Source: Betaproteobacteria bacterium (lineage in GTDB: Bacteria; Pseudomonadota; Gammaproteobacteria; Burkholderiales; SG8-41). Taken from it: a stretch of 13,145 bases of DNA. This document shows positions 7,488 through 13,145 of the stretch, one piece after another (the stretch's first letter is position 1; the number at the start of each line of letters is the position of its first letter). The stretch is taken from NCBI GenBank assembly GCA_025363575.1, contig JANYDM010000078.1:1-13145 (forward strand). Reading direction: 5' to 3'. The position numbers and the translations under genes were made by a program. The notes below the pieces were generated by a model that had not been told where the DNA came from, did not search any database, and was given only the letters and a program-made list of their open reading frames with translations.

Positions 7488-7493
7488 ATTCTA
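7488..7493 (-). promoter_or_regulatory. Possible -10 box for the thioredoxin/UGSC operon
   Basis: On the minus strand TAGAAT lies 32 bp upstream of the thioredoxin-fusion ATG. No convincing -35 box is seen at the right distance, so this is a weak call based on position and one hexamer. Confidence 0.25.
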
Positions 7494-7540
7494 GCGCGCT
7501 TTCGGCGCGGCGCCTCCGCATGCGGGCGCGCGCGCGATTG

Positions 7541-7553
7541 GGCATAATATGCC
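7541..7553. promoter_or_regulatory. 13-bp palindrome in the divergent intergenic region
   Basis: GGCATAATATGCC has 6-bp inverted arms (GGCATA and TATGCC) around a central A. It contains CATAAT, a possible -10 box for the plus-strand gene at 7602. It sits between the divergent thioredoxin/UGSC operon (start 7455) and the secreted protein gene, where an operator could serve both. No regulator can be named. Confidence 0.3.
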
Positions 7554-7601
7554 GATGACGTTGCCGGCCGTCGCTTCGACATCAGGAGGGTACATCGCAT
7601 C

Positions 7602-8081
7602 ATGACTTCGCTGTCCATCGACACACTGCGCGGCAGCGGACCGCGCCGCCGTGTCATTCCCCAAACGATAGCGGTGCTGCTGTTGAGCTCGCTCAGCGCG
7701 GGCGCCGCGGCGCAGGTCCTGATTTTGACCGGCAATAACGAAAAGTTCACGGTGTTCATCGATCCCACTACCGTCCGCAAGAAAGGCAGCCTCGTGAGCA
7801 TGACGAGCGTGTTCGACTATCAGCAACCTCAGGAAGGCGGTCCTGACAACAAGAAGTATCTGTCGACGCGGCGGCATTTCGAATACGACTGCAAGCAGCC
7901 GCGCGCCCACGGGATCTCGGTGTCCTCCTATGCCGACCACCTCGGCAAAGGCGAACCGCTCGCGACGATCAATTTGAATGGCAGTTGGGCCGTCATCGCC
8001 GAGGGCAGCGCGGACGATACGCTGTGGAACTATGCCTGCGACAAAAAGGCGGACGGTCCGGGCGCGCCGAAGCGCCGCTAG
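7602..8081 (+). CDS. Secreted surface-adhesin-E-like protein
   Basis: A protein of 159 residues. An Arg-rich start (RRR at 15-17), a hydrophobic core at 19-34 and AGAAA before Gln38 make a clear Sec signal peptide, so the mature form is periplasmic or outer-membrane associated. The mature part follows the surface-adhesin protein E pattern, with FTVFIDPTTVRKKG near 49-62, a central DYQQPQ, STRRHFEYDC (88-97) and SWAVIAEGSADDTLWNYAC (128-146). Cys97 and Cys146 could form a disulfide. The family was named for adhesion in Haemophilus, but most environmental members have no known role. AGGAGG at 7584-7589 fits the ATG at 7602, although the 12-nt gap is somewhat long. It is divergent from the thioredoxin/UGSC operon. 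Confidence 0.75.
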   Translation: MTSLSIDTLRGSGPRRRVIPQTIAVLLLSSLSAGAAAQVLILTGNNEKFTVFIDPTTVRKKGSLVSMTSVFDYQQPQEGGPDNKKYLSTRRHFEYDCKQPRAHGISVSSYADHLGKGEPLATINLNGSWAVIAEGSADDTLWNYACDKKADGPGAPKRR

Positions 8082-8098
8082 CCCGGTGGGGCCGCGGG

Positions 8099-8127
8099 TT
8101 GATGTAGAATATTTAATCAGTAGAAAA
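8099..8127 (+). promoter_or_regulatory. Possible promoter of the aldolase gene cluster
   Basis: An AT-rich island in otherwise GC-rich sequence holds TTGATG (8099-8104) and, 16 bp later, TAGAAA (8121-8126). Each matches four of six bases of the -35 and -10 consensus. It lies about 60 bp before the aldolase start. A TAGAAT at 8105-8110 is an alternative -10 box. Confidence 0.3.
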
Positions 8128-8189
8128 AACGCGCTCGCGCCAGCGGGCATTCCCGCAAAAAGACGCTTCAACCGAGGAGATCCGGCCGC

Positions 8190-8978
8190 ATGAACGCACC
8201 GCTCAGAGCAGTACCCAGAATCGAATGTTCGCCCGAAGAATGGGCCGCCCGCGTCGATCTCGCCGCCGCCTATCGCGTGGTTGCGCAGATGGGCTGGCAC
8301 CACAGCCTGATCTACAACCACATCTCGATGCGCGTTCCCGGCACGGAGTCGCACTTCCTGATCAATCCGTTCGGCCTCCTGTACAACGAAATCACGGCGT
8401 CGAACCTGCTGAAGGTCGACCTCGACGGCAACAAGCTGGTGCCGTCGCAGTACCCGATGCTGATGGCGGGCTTCGTGGTGCACCGCTCGATTCACATGGC
8501 GCGCGCAGACGCGCATGCCGTGATCCACACGCATTCGAAAGCCGGCGTCGCAGTGTCGTGCCAGAAGCAGGGACTGCTGCCGATTAATCTCGGCGCCATG
8601 CACCTTCACGACAAGATCGCCTATTACGACTGCGAAGGTGTGACCAACGAAGCGGAAGAAAGCGAACGCATCGCCAAGGCGCTCGGCAACAAGAACGTCG
8701 CCATCCTGCGCAACCACGGCCTGCTGACCTGCGGCCCGACGATGGGGCACGCGTTTCACCTCATGCGCCGGCTGGAAATGTCGTGCGAAACCCAGGTCAT
8801 GGCGCAGTCCGGCGGCGCCGAGTTGATTTTCCCGCCGATGGACGTTGTCAAGAAGACCAGCAACCAGACCACGCAGCTCGTGCAGAAAGACGAAAAAGAC
8901 ACCAACGACGGTCCCGCGATCATGTGGGCAGCGGTACTGCGCTGGATGGAGCAAGTCGACCCCGGCTTCATGCACTGA
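8190..8978 (+). CDS. Class II aldolase/adducin-family protein
   Basis: A cytoplasmic protein of 262 residues with the class II aldolase/adducin fold over about residues 17-215. Zinc ligands are recognisable as HTHS (His113, His115) and RNHGLL (His176). The EITASNLLKVD segment (68-78) matches the ITxSDLVKVD motif of the family. Members cleave or epimerise sugar phosphates, or decarboxylate related acids; this one cannot be assigned a substrate. GAGGAG at 8174-8179 lies ten bases before the ATG, a good ribosome site. The stop is 21 bp before the Bug receptor ATG, so the two are probably cotranscribed. Together with the downstream flavin monooxygenase this suggests carboxylic-acid or aromatic catabolism (inference). 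Confidence 0.85.
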   Translation: MNAPLRAVPRIECSPEEWAARVDLAAAYRVVAQMGWHHSLIYNHISMRVPGTESHFLINPFGLLYNEITASNLLKVDLDGNKLVPSQYPMLMAGFVVHRSIHMARADAHAVIHTHSKAGVAVSCQKQGLLPINLGAMHLHDKIAYYDCEGVTNEAEESERIAKALGNKNVAILRNHGLLTCGPTMGHAFHLMRRLEMSCETQVMAQSGGAELIFPPMDVVKKTSNQTTQLVQKDEKDTNDGPAIMWAAVLRWMEQVDPGFMH

Positions 8979-8999
8979 GCATTGGCGGTTAAAACCAAA

Positions 9000-10004
9000 A
9001 TGCGCGGCCCGCGGCGCGGGGTGCGCTTAGCGGTTGGCGTACTGCTGGCGGTCGCAGTGTCGCAATTTGCGGCCGCGCAGTCTGCCGCGACGAACGCGGC
9101 ACAGGCCTATCCGGACAAACCCATACGCTTGCTGATTCCGTCACCGCCGGGCGGCGGCACCGACCTGCTCGGCCGCATTGTAAAAGAAGGTTTGAGCGAG
9201 AAATGGGGCCAGCCGGTGGTCGCCGACAATCGCGGCGGCGCGAGTGGACGGGTGGCCGCCGCCGCCGCGGCGAAGGCGCCGCCTGACGGATACACGCTTT
9301 TTTTTACTTACGGCGGCGTGCTGACGACGGGCCCCGCGATGTTCGGCAAGCTGCCGTACGATCCAATCGCCGATTTCGCGCCGGTCGCCATGATGGCGCA
9401 TGTGCCCGGCGTGCTCGTTGCGCATCCATCGTTTCCGGCAAAATCGATCGCCGAGCTCATCAAGCTCGCCAAAGCGAAACCCGGCTCGCTTACTGCCGCA
9501 GCATCCAGCATAGGCACGAGCTCGCATCTGAACATGGAGCTTTTAAAGCAGATGGCCGGCATCGATGTGCTGATCGTGACTTATCCGGGCGACGCCCCCG
9601 CGCTGGTGTCGTTGCTGGGCGGGCAGACCGCTTTCGGTTTCGCGAGCACGCTGGTCGCGACACCGCATCTGCAGGCCGGTAAATTCCGCGCGCTCGCGGT
9701 GGCCACCGCGCAGCGCGTGCCCAATCTGCCCGATGTGCCGACCATCGCGGAGAGCGGCCTGCCCGGTTACGAAGGGCTTCTGTTCTACGCGCTCGTAGCG
9801 CCCGCGAAAACGCCGCCGGCCATCATCAACAAGCTGCACGCCGCAGTGGCGCAGATCAAGCAGGCGCCCGCGGTCAGGCAGCTCATGGCGTCGTTCGGCG
9901 CAATTCCGATCGAGATGACGCCCGCGGAACTCGGCGCATTCCTGAAGCGGGAGCTTGCAAAATGGACCCGGCTCATACAGTCGCGTGGCATCAAGCCGGA
10001 GTGA
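9000..10004 (+). CDS. Bug/TctC-type tripartite tricarboxylate transporter substrate-binding protein
   Basis: A periplasmic solute receptor of 334 residues. The signal peptide has an Arg-rich start, hydrophobic residues 10-23 and cleavage near AAA at 24-26. The mature N terminus carries the canonical Bug opening YPDKPIRLLIPSPPGGG followed by TD. Later come DNRGGASG, PPDGYTL, the AAASSIGTSSHL segment and the C-terminal RGIKPE. The ligand is probably a carboxylate, as for most Bug proteins. No TctA or TctB membrane subunits are nearby, as is usual for orphan Bug receptors in betaproteobacteria. GGCGG at 8984-8988 precedes the chosen ATG; a TTG at 8982 would add six residues. Confidence 0.9.
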   Translation: MRGPRRGVRLAVGVLLAVAVSQFAAAQSAATNAAQAYPDKPIRLLIPSPPGGGTDLLGRIVKEGLSEKWGQPVVADNRGGASGRVAAAAAAKAPPDGYTLFFTYGGVLTTGPAMFGKLPYDPIADFAPVAMMAHVPGVLVAHPSFPAKSIAELIKLAKAKPGSLTAAASSIGTSSHLNMELLKQMAGIDVLIVTYPGDAPALVSLLGGQTAFGFASTLVATPHLQAGKFRALAVATAQRVPNLPDVPTIAESGLPGYEGLLFYALVAPAKTPPAIINKLHAAVAQIKQAPAVRQLMASFGAIPIEMTPAELGAFLKRELAKWTRLIQSRGIKPE

Positions 10005-10023
10005 AGTAATGCGCAGCACTAAT

Positions 10024-10131
10024 CTCACCTTTCCCTTCAAGGGCATTGCCCGGAATGGGGATGGGGCTGCTTTCGTGCAAGTAATGACCCATTCCCACCT
10101 CAGTCCTCCCCTTGAAGGGGAGGAGGTGAAA
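10024..10131. repeat. Imperfect inverted repeat of about 105 bp (REP-like intergenic element)
   Basis: The gap between the Bug and monooxygenase genes holds CTCACCTTTCCCTTCAAGGG (10024-10043) and, in inverted orientation, CCCCTTGAAGGGGAGGAGG (109-127 on the same numbering, i.e. 10109-10127) followed by TGAAA. Each arm contains its own small palindrome: CCCTTCAAGGG at 10033-10043 and CCTCCCCTTGAAGGGGAGG at 10105-10123, a perfect 9-bp stem. G-rich ATGGGG runs and CCCATTCCC lie between. It looks like a dispersed REP- or MITE-like element. No T-run follows, so it is not an obvious terminator, though it may shape mRNA decay within the transcript. Confidence 0.6.
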
Positions 10132-10174
10132 TGCGTCGCGCAACTCGCGTCGCGCAATAACGGAAAGGATTGAA

Positions 10175-11200
10175 ATGGACATCGGAACATTTCTGCTCAT
10201 GCAATCGCCGTCGGGGCGGCCGTCGCAGGAAGTCTTTGCGCGCGGCGTCGAGCAGGCGCAGGCCGCGGAGGAGCTCGGCTACCGTAACGTGTGGCTGGGC
10301 GAGCATCATTTTTCGACTTACGGCTATCTGTCGCGGCCGTGCCAGTTTGCGTCTTACCTCGCGGCCAAAACCACCACGCTGCGCGTGGGCACGGCAGTCA
10401 TCGTCGTGCCGCTGCATCATCCGCTGCTGATCGCGGAGGAAATCGCGATGCTCGACATCCTGTCCGGCGGCCGCCTCGATGTCGGCCTCGGGCGCGGCTA
10501 CCAGCGCTACGAATTCGAGCGCTTAGGTTTGAAGCTCGATTCCGGCGGCCAGCGCTGGGATGAGTCGATCGACATTCTGATGAAATCGTTCGCGGGCGCG
10601 CCGTTCAGCTATGACGGCAAGCTGTTCCCGCTGCCGCAGACGTCGGTCTATCCGCAGCCCATGCAGAAGCCGCATCCGCCGATCTGGATCACGGCGCAGA
10701 GCGAGTATTCGATAAACGCCGCGGTCAAGCGGGGCTTCAATGTGCTGACCGGCGGCTTTGGCGTGCCGATCGAGCGGCTCGCCGAGTTCGGCAAGATCTT
10801 CGAGCGCGTGGTAGCCGAGGTGAAGCCCGAGCGGCCGCCCCGCGTCGGCGTGCAGCGCGCGGTATACGTGACGAAAGATGCGGCCGACGCGCGCGAAGCT
10901 GCGGAGCAGGCACGCTGGAACATGCGCGTCACTTTGAGCCTGCGCAACAATTACGAGCGCGTCGAAAACGGCATGGCCGTGCCGGTACCCGCCAAAACCG
11001 AACCGACCATAGACGAGCTCCTCGATCGCTACCTGATCATTGGAACGCCGGACGTTGTTGCGCGCCAGATCAAGCGCGTGCAGGAGCTTGTCGGCATCAC
11101 GCACTTCAACTGCAGCTTCTGGTTCGGCGACATGGACCAGAAGCGCGTACTGCGGTCCATGCAGCTTTTCGCCAAAGAAGTCATGCCCGCGGTGGAATAG
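10175..11200 (+). CDS. LLM-class flavin-dependent oxidoreductase (luciferase-like monooxygenase)
   Basis: A cytoplasmic TIM-barrel enzyme of 341 residues, the usual length for bacterial luciferase-like monooxygenases. It has VWLGEHHFSTYG (39-50) with the family's EHHF, GTAVIVVPLHHP (72-83), and LDILSGGRLDVGLGRGYQ before residue 111, which form the flavin and phosphate region. PHPPIWITAQSEYSI marks the later flavin-contact strand. It probably uses reduced FMN (or F420) with oxygen to oxidise a small organic substrate; the partner reductase is not visible here. The ATG at 10175 follows GGAAAGGA at 10162-10169. It sits between two Bug receptors, which suggests that it acts on an imported compound (inference). 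Confidence 0.9.
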   Translation: MDIGTFLLMQSPSGRPSQEVFARGVEQAQAAEELGYRNVWLGEHHFSTYGYLSRPCQFASYLAAKTTTLRVGTAVIVVPLHHPLLIAEEIAMLDILSGGRLDVGLGRGYQRYEFERLGLKLDSGGQRWDESIDILMKSFAGAPFSYDGKLFPLPQTSVYPQPMQKPHPPIWITAQSEYSINAAVKRGFNVLTGGFGVPIERLAEFGKIFERVVAEVKPERPPRVGVQRAVYVTKDAADAREAAEQARWNMRVTLSLRNNYERVENGMAVPVPAKTEPTIDELLDRYLIIGTPDVVARQIKRVQELVGITHFNCSFWFGDMDQKRVLRSMQLFAKEVMPAVE

Positions 11201-11418
11201 CTCTGCTGCGGCAGTAGACTCAGGCGATAGCGCGTCGCCACCCCGCCGCCGTAGTGATGGCAGGTCTTGTGATGTGCATAACAATACGGCCGCCGTTGCA
11301 TTTGGCGACCCGCCCGTCTCGCAGGACTGCGGCGGACAAGGTTTCCGCCGGGCGAAGTTCGCTGTAAGCTGCCCGCTTTGCGGCACTCGAGCGGTGCCGT
11401 GACGGCGAAAAGGCAAGT
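11201..11418. other. 218-bp intergenic gap without a recognisable gene
   Basis: I see no coding sequence with family similarity, no strong hairpin with a T-run and no clear promoter here. The only useful signal is AAAAGG at 11408-11413, a plausible ribosome site five bases before the next ATG. The gap may carry a promoter for the second Bug gene, but none can be pointed out. Confidence 0.5.
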
Positions 11419-12429
11419 ATGGCAGCGGCTTTTTGCGGGCGATCGGCTGTGACAATGGCATTGCGCTTCGCGTTGTGCACGCTTGCCGCGACCTGCGCTG
11501 CCGGGCCCGCGGCGCCGCCGGTGGATTATCCGCTGCGGCCCATCCGCATCGTCGTCGCGTCGTCGCCCGGCACAGCGAGCGATTTTTTCGCGCGTGTGCT
11601 GGGCGAAGAGTTGAGCGCGGTCTACCAGCAGCGGGTTGTCGTGGATAACCGTGCCGGGGCGGGCGGGCTGATCGGCAACAGCCAGGTGTCGCGCGCGAAC
11701 GGCGATGGCTACACGCTGGGCATGGTCGACGTCACGCGCATCATCACCGAGCTCATGCACGACCAGCCGCCGTATAGCGCGCTCGCCGACATCGTCGGCG
11801 TTTCGCACGTCGCTTCGATCACCAATGTGCTCGCGGTGACGAACGCGGTCCCTGCGCGCACCGCGACTGAATTCGTCGCGCAGGCGCGCGCGCGCGTCGG
11901 CGAATTCAACTACGCGTCGCTCGGCATCGGCTCGGCGTCGCATCTCGCCGGCGAGGTATTTACGCGCGCCGTCGGCATCCACGCGACCCACGTGCCGTTT
12001 CGCAACCTTTACGACTCGATCATCGAAATGGGGCTGGGCCGCGTGCACTACGCAATATTCACGCTGCCCGCGGTGCTGGGCCCCGTGCGCGACGGCCGCG
12101 TGCGTGCGCTCGCCGTAATGACGCCGCAGCGCAGTCCGACGCTGCCGTCAGTGCCCGCGATTGCCGAGGCCGGCCTGCCCGAAGCCCAGTTCGACAGCTG
12201 GTCGGGCATCGTCGCGCCCAAGGCGACGCCGCGGCGGGTTGTCGAGCAGTTGCACGGCGATATCGTGCGCGGCCTGCGCAAAGCGGCGCTGCGCGAATCG
12301 TTCTTGCGCCAGGGCGCGGAGTCGGCGCCCGAAGGCACGCCTGACGGGTTCACGCGCCTGATGCGCGAGGAATACTCGCGTTTCCAGACGCTCATACGCG
12401 AGGGCGGCATCAAGCCCGAGGCGTATTAA
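11419..12429 (+). CDS. Bug/TctC-type substrate-binding protein (second, divergent)
   Basis: A periplasmic receptor of 336 residues. A hydrophobic segment at about 12-30 (ALRFALCTLAATCAAG) serves as signal peptide. The mature part begins DYPLRPIRIVVASSPGTASD. Other Bug landmarks are DNRAGAGGLIGN, GDGYTLG, YASLGIGSASHLAGE, VPAIAEAGLP and GGIKPEAY at the end. The usual PGGxxD ligand loop reads PGTASD, so ligand preference probably differs from the first receptor. AAAAGG supports the ATG at 11419; an ATG at 11455 would give a shorter signal peptide but has no ribosome site. It follows the monooxygenase on the same strand. No membrane TctAB partner is present. Confidence 0.88.
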   Translation: MAAAFCGRSAVTMALRFALCTLAATCAAGPAAPPVDYPLRPIRIVVASSPGTASDFFARVLGEELSAVYQQRVVVDNRAGAGGLIGNSQVSRANGDGYTLGMVDVTRIITELMHDQPPYSALADIVGVSHVASITNVLAVTNAVPARTATEFVAQARARVGEFNYASLGIGSASHLAGEVFTRAVGIHATHVPFRNLYDSIIEMGLGRVHYAIFTLPAVLGPVRDGRVRALAVMTPQRSPTLPSVPAIAEAGLPEAQFDSWSGIVAPKATPRRVVEQLHGDIVRGLRKAALRESFLRQGAESAPEGTPDGFTRLMREEYSRFQTLIREGGIKPEAY

Positions 12430-12482
12430 ACGATGAAAACGCGATAAAAGCTCAATGAAAGCGGAGCGATGAGGGACGCGCG

Positions 12483-12752
12483 ATGATGCTGCGGTCGGGA
12501 GACGGGCCGACGACGCAGATCGGTTATGTGAACGGCAATCGCCAGAAGTGCCACGGCACGTTCGGCGTCTACGGCACTGATCATAATCAGTACGCGTACC
12601 GTCTCGAATGCATGGATTGCGGCTATGTCTACGGCGCGAACGGCAGCGACATCGCCGCGCGCCTGTGCCCGCAATGTCAGGGCGGCGTCGAGGGCATCCA
12701 GTACTGGCTGCCGGACATCAGCCCGAAGGCATTCAAGCTGACGGATACCTGA
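12483..12752 (+). CDS. Small zinc-ribbon protein, function unknown
   Basis: A protein of 89 residues. CMDC (Cys43, Cys46) and CPQC (Cys62, Cys65) make a C-x2-C...C-x2-C zinc ribbon, with a further Cys23. Between the pairs is GYVYGANGSDIAAR, and CQGG follows. I have a sense of similar YGANGSDI...CPxCQGG hypothetical proteins in other proteobacteria, but no named family or role. It may bind nucleic acid or a protein partner (inference). GAGGG at 12471-12475 lies seven bases before the ATG at 12483; the ATG at 12486 is also possible. It follows the second Bug gene by 53 bp on the same strand and may share its transcript. Confidence 0.65.
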   Translation: MMLRSGDGPTTQIGYVNGNRQKCHGTFGVYGTDHNQYAYRLECMDCGYVYGANGSDIAARLCPQCQGGVEGIQYWLPDISPKAFKLTDT

Positions 12753-12810
12753 GCCGGTTGCCGCCACGACGGCGCATCAGGCCTGCGGCCACGCGGACAT
12801 GCGATGGAAT

Positions 12811-13005
12811 CTATTTTTTCGGATTCTTGTTGTGGAAGGCCTTTTCGCCGCCCAACTGCTCGACCAGTTCCGCGGCGCCGAATACGATCCTTCGCGTTGG
12901 ATACTGCTTGCAGTACTTGTCCAAATACGCGATAACCGCTTGTGGATCGGGTTGCTCGACACGGCGCATTTTCGATGCGGGATCATTGATCACGTAATAG
13001 TTATA
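12811..13005 (-). pseudogene. 3' remnant of an unrecognised gene, interrupted by the right IS copy
   Basis: The native frame gives 64 residues, starting YNYYVINDPASKMRRVEQPD and ending in a Lys-rich tail before a TAG. It has AVIAYLDKYCKQYP and FGAAELVEQLGG, predicted helices loosely like a small secreted or helper protein, but I cannot name the family. Upstream, at 13006, the sequence becomes the IS end and there is no ATG in frame before a stop at 13084-13086. So the original 5' part is probably displaced beyond the IS. A GTG at 12993 could start a 60-residue product, but it has no ribosome site. Base composition is less GC-rich than in neighbouring genes. Confidence 0.5.
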
Positions 13006-13145
13006 ACCGTGCTTATCCGGTTGTCTCCCAGACCCACTACCGGTAGTATGTTGAGCATCTGCGCCAATCTGAGATGGCCATGGTTATCGACGTGCTTGAT
13101 CGAGACGATTTGCCGTTTCCTCGCTCGCTTCCTGAGTTTCAGCGA
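13006..13145 (+). mobile_element. IS1595-family insertion sequence, 5' end (right copy, runs off window)
   Basis: This is the exact reverse complement of 2-141. It begins at the IS terminus next to the interrupted gene at 13005, passes through the leader with its palindrome, and enters the transposase start. The two copies therefore face outward in opposite directions and enclose about 12.9 kb. That could make a composite transposon, but the far ends are not seen, so mobility of the enclosed segment is not shown. Confidence 0.75.
13074..13145 (+). CDS. IS1595-family transposase, N-terminal fragment (right copy)
   Basis: Twenty-four codons from the ATG at 13074 (second in-frame ATG at 13080) to the window edge, with the peptide DLPFPRSLPEFQR at the end. 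This matches my recollection of IS1595-family transposase N termini, where a zinc-ribbon domain follows at once. The rest of the gene lies beyond the window. It is the same sequence as the left fragment. Confidence 0.65.
   Translation, partial: MAMVIDVLDRDDLPFPRSLPEFQR

Noticed and set aside
7491..8975. Long open frame of about 494 codons on the minus strand across the adhesin-E-like and aldolase genes
   Set aside because: It is antisense to two genes with clear family motifs and ribosome sites. Its His/Arg-rich translation has no recognisable domain and reflects GC-rich codon bias.
10105..10123. Rho-independent terminator
   Set aside because: The stem is strong, but no T-run follows on either strand, and the element is part of a larger inverted repeat.
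1..13145. Circular element or phage with terminal repeats
   Set aside because: The end repeats are inverted rather than direct, and no replication, capsid or partition genes are present. Transposase starts in the repeats explain them better.
1..13145. CRISPR array, tRNA or rRNA genes
   Set aside because: No regularly spaced direct repeats, cloverleaf-like sequences or rRNA-conserved stretches were noticed on either strand.

Overview
The window is a high-GC bacterial segment of about 13.1 kb, most likely from a betaproteobacterium (Burkholderiales-like). The basis is GC-rich codon use, two orphan Bug/TctC-type solute receptors, a YbfB/YjiJ-type MFS exporter beside a LysR regulator, and a surface-adhesin-E-like secreted protein. 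The taxonomic call is inference. Both window ends are the same 140-bp sequence in inverted orientation (2-141 and 13006-13145). Read outward, each copy carries the first codons of an IS1595-type transposase, so the segment is bounded by two inverted copies of one insertion sequence. The window stops inside both.

Layout. (1) 1-2518, minus strand: IS end; a TetA-like MFS transporter cut off by the IS at residue 246; a two-repeat EthD-like dimeric alpha/beta-barrel protein; and a LysR regulator. (2) 2519-2592: divergent control region with a 25-bp palindrome and a third half-site. (3) 2593-5491, plus strand: YbfB/YjiJ MFS transporter, glutathione S-transferase-like protein (ATGA overlap) and a Gfo/Idh/MocA oxidoreductase. 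(4) 5510-7455, minus strand: a two-gene unit made of a thioredoxin-fold fusion protein and, overlapping it by 4 nt, a UGSC-family selenoprotein. The selenoprotein's reading frame continues through a UGA at codon 96, and a bacterial SECIS-like hairpin follows it. A conventional annotation would truncate or miss this gene. (5) 7602-12752, plus strand: secreted adhesin-E-like protein, class II aldolase/adducin protein, Bug receptor, a roughly 105-bp imperfect inverted repeat, luciferase-like flavin monooxygenase, second Bug receptor and a small zinc-ribbon protein. (6) 12811-13145: the 3' part of an unrecognised minus-strand gene, interrupted by the second IS copy.

Functionally this looks like accessory catabolic and transport content: LysR-controlled export and conjugation or dehydrogenation genes, and periplasmic receptors beside an aldolase and a flavin monooxygenase. 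The selenocysteine/thioredoxin pair is a candidate redox module. No selenocysteine machinery (selA, selB, selC, selD), tRNA, rRNA or CRISPR array is visible here.
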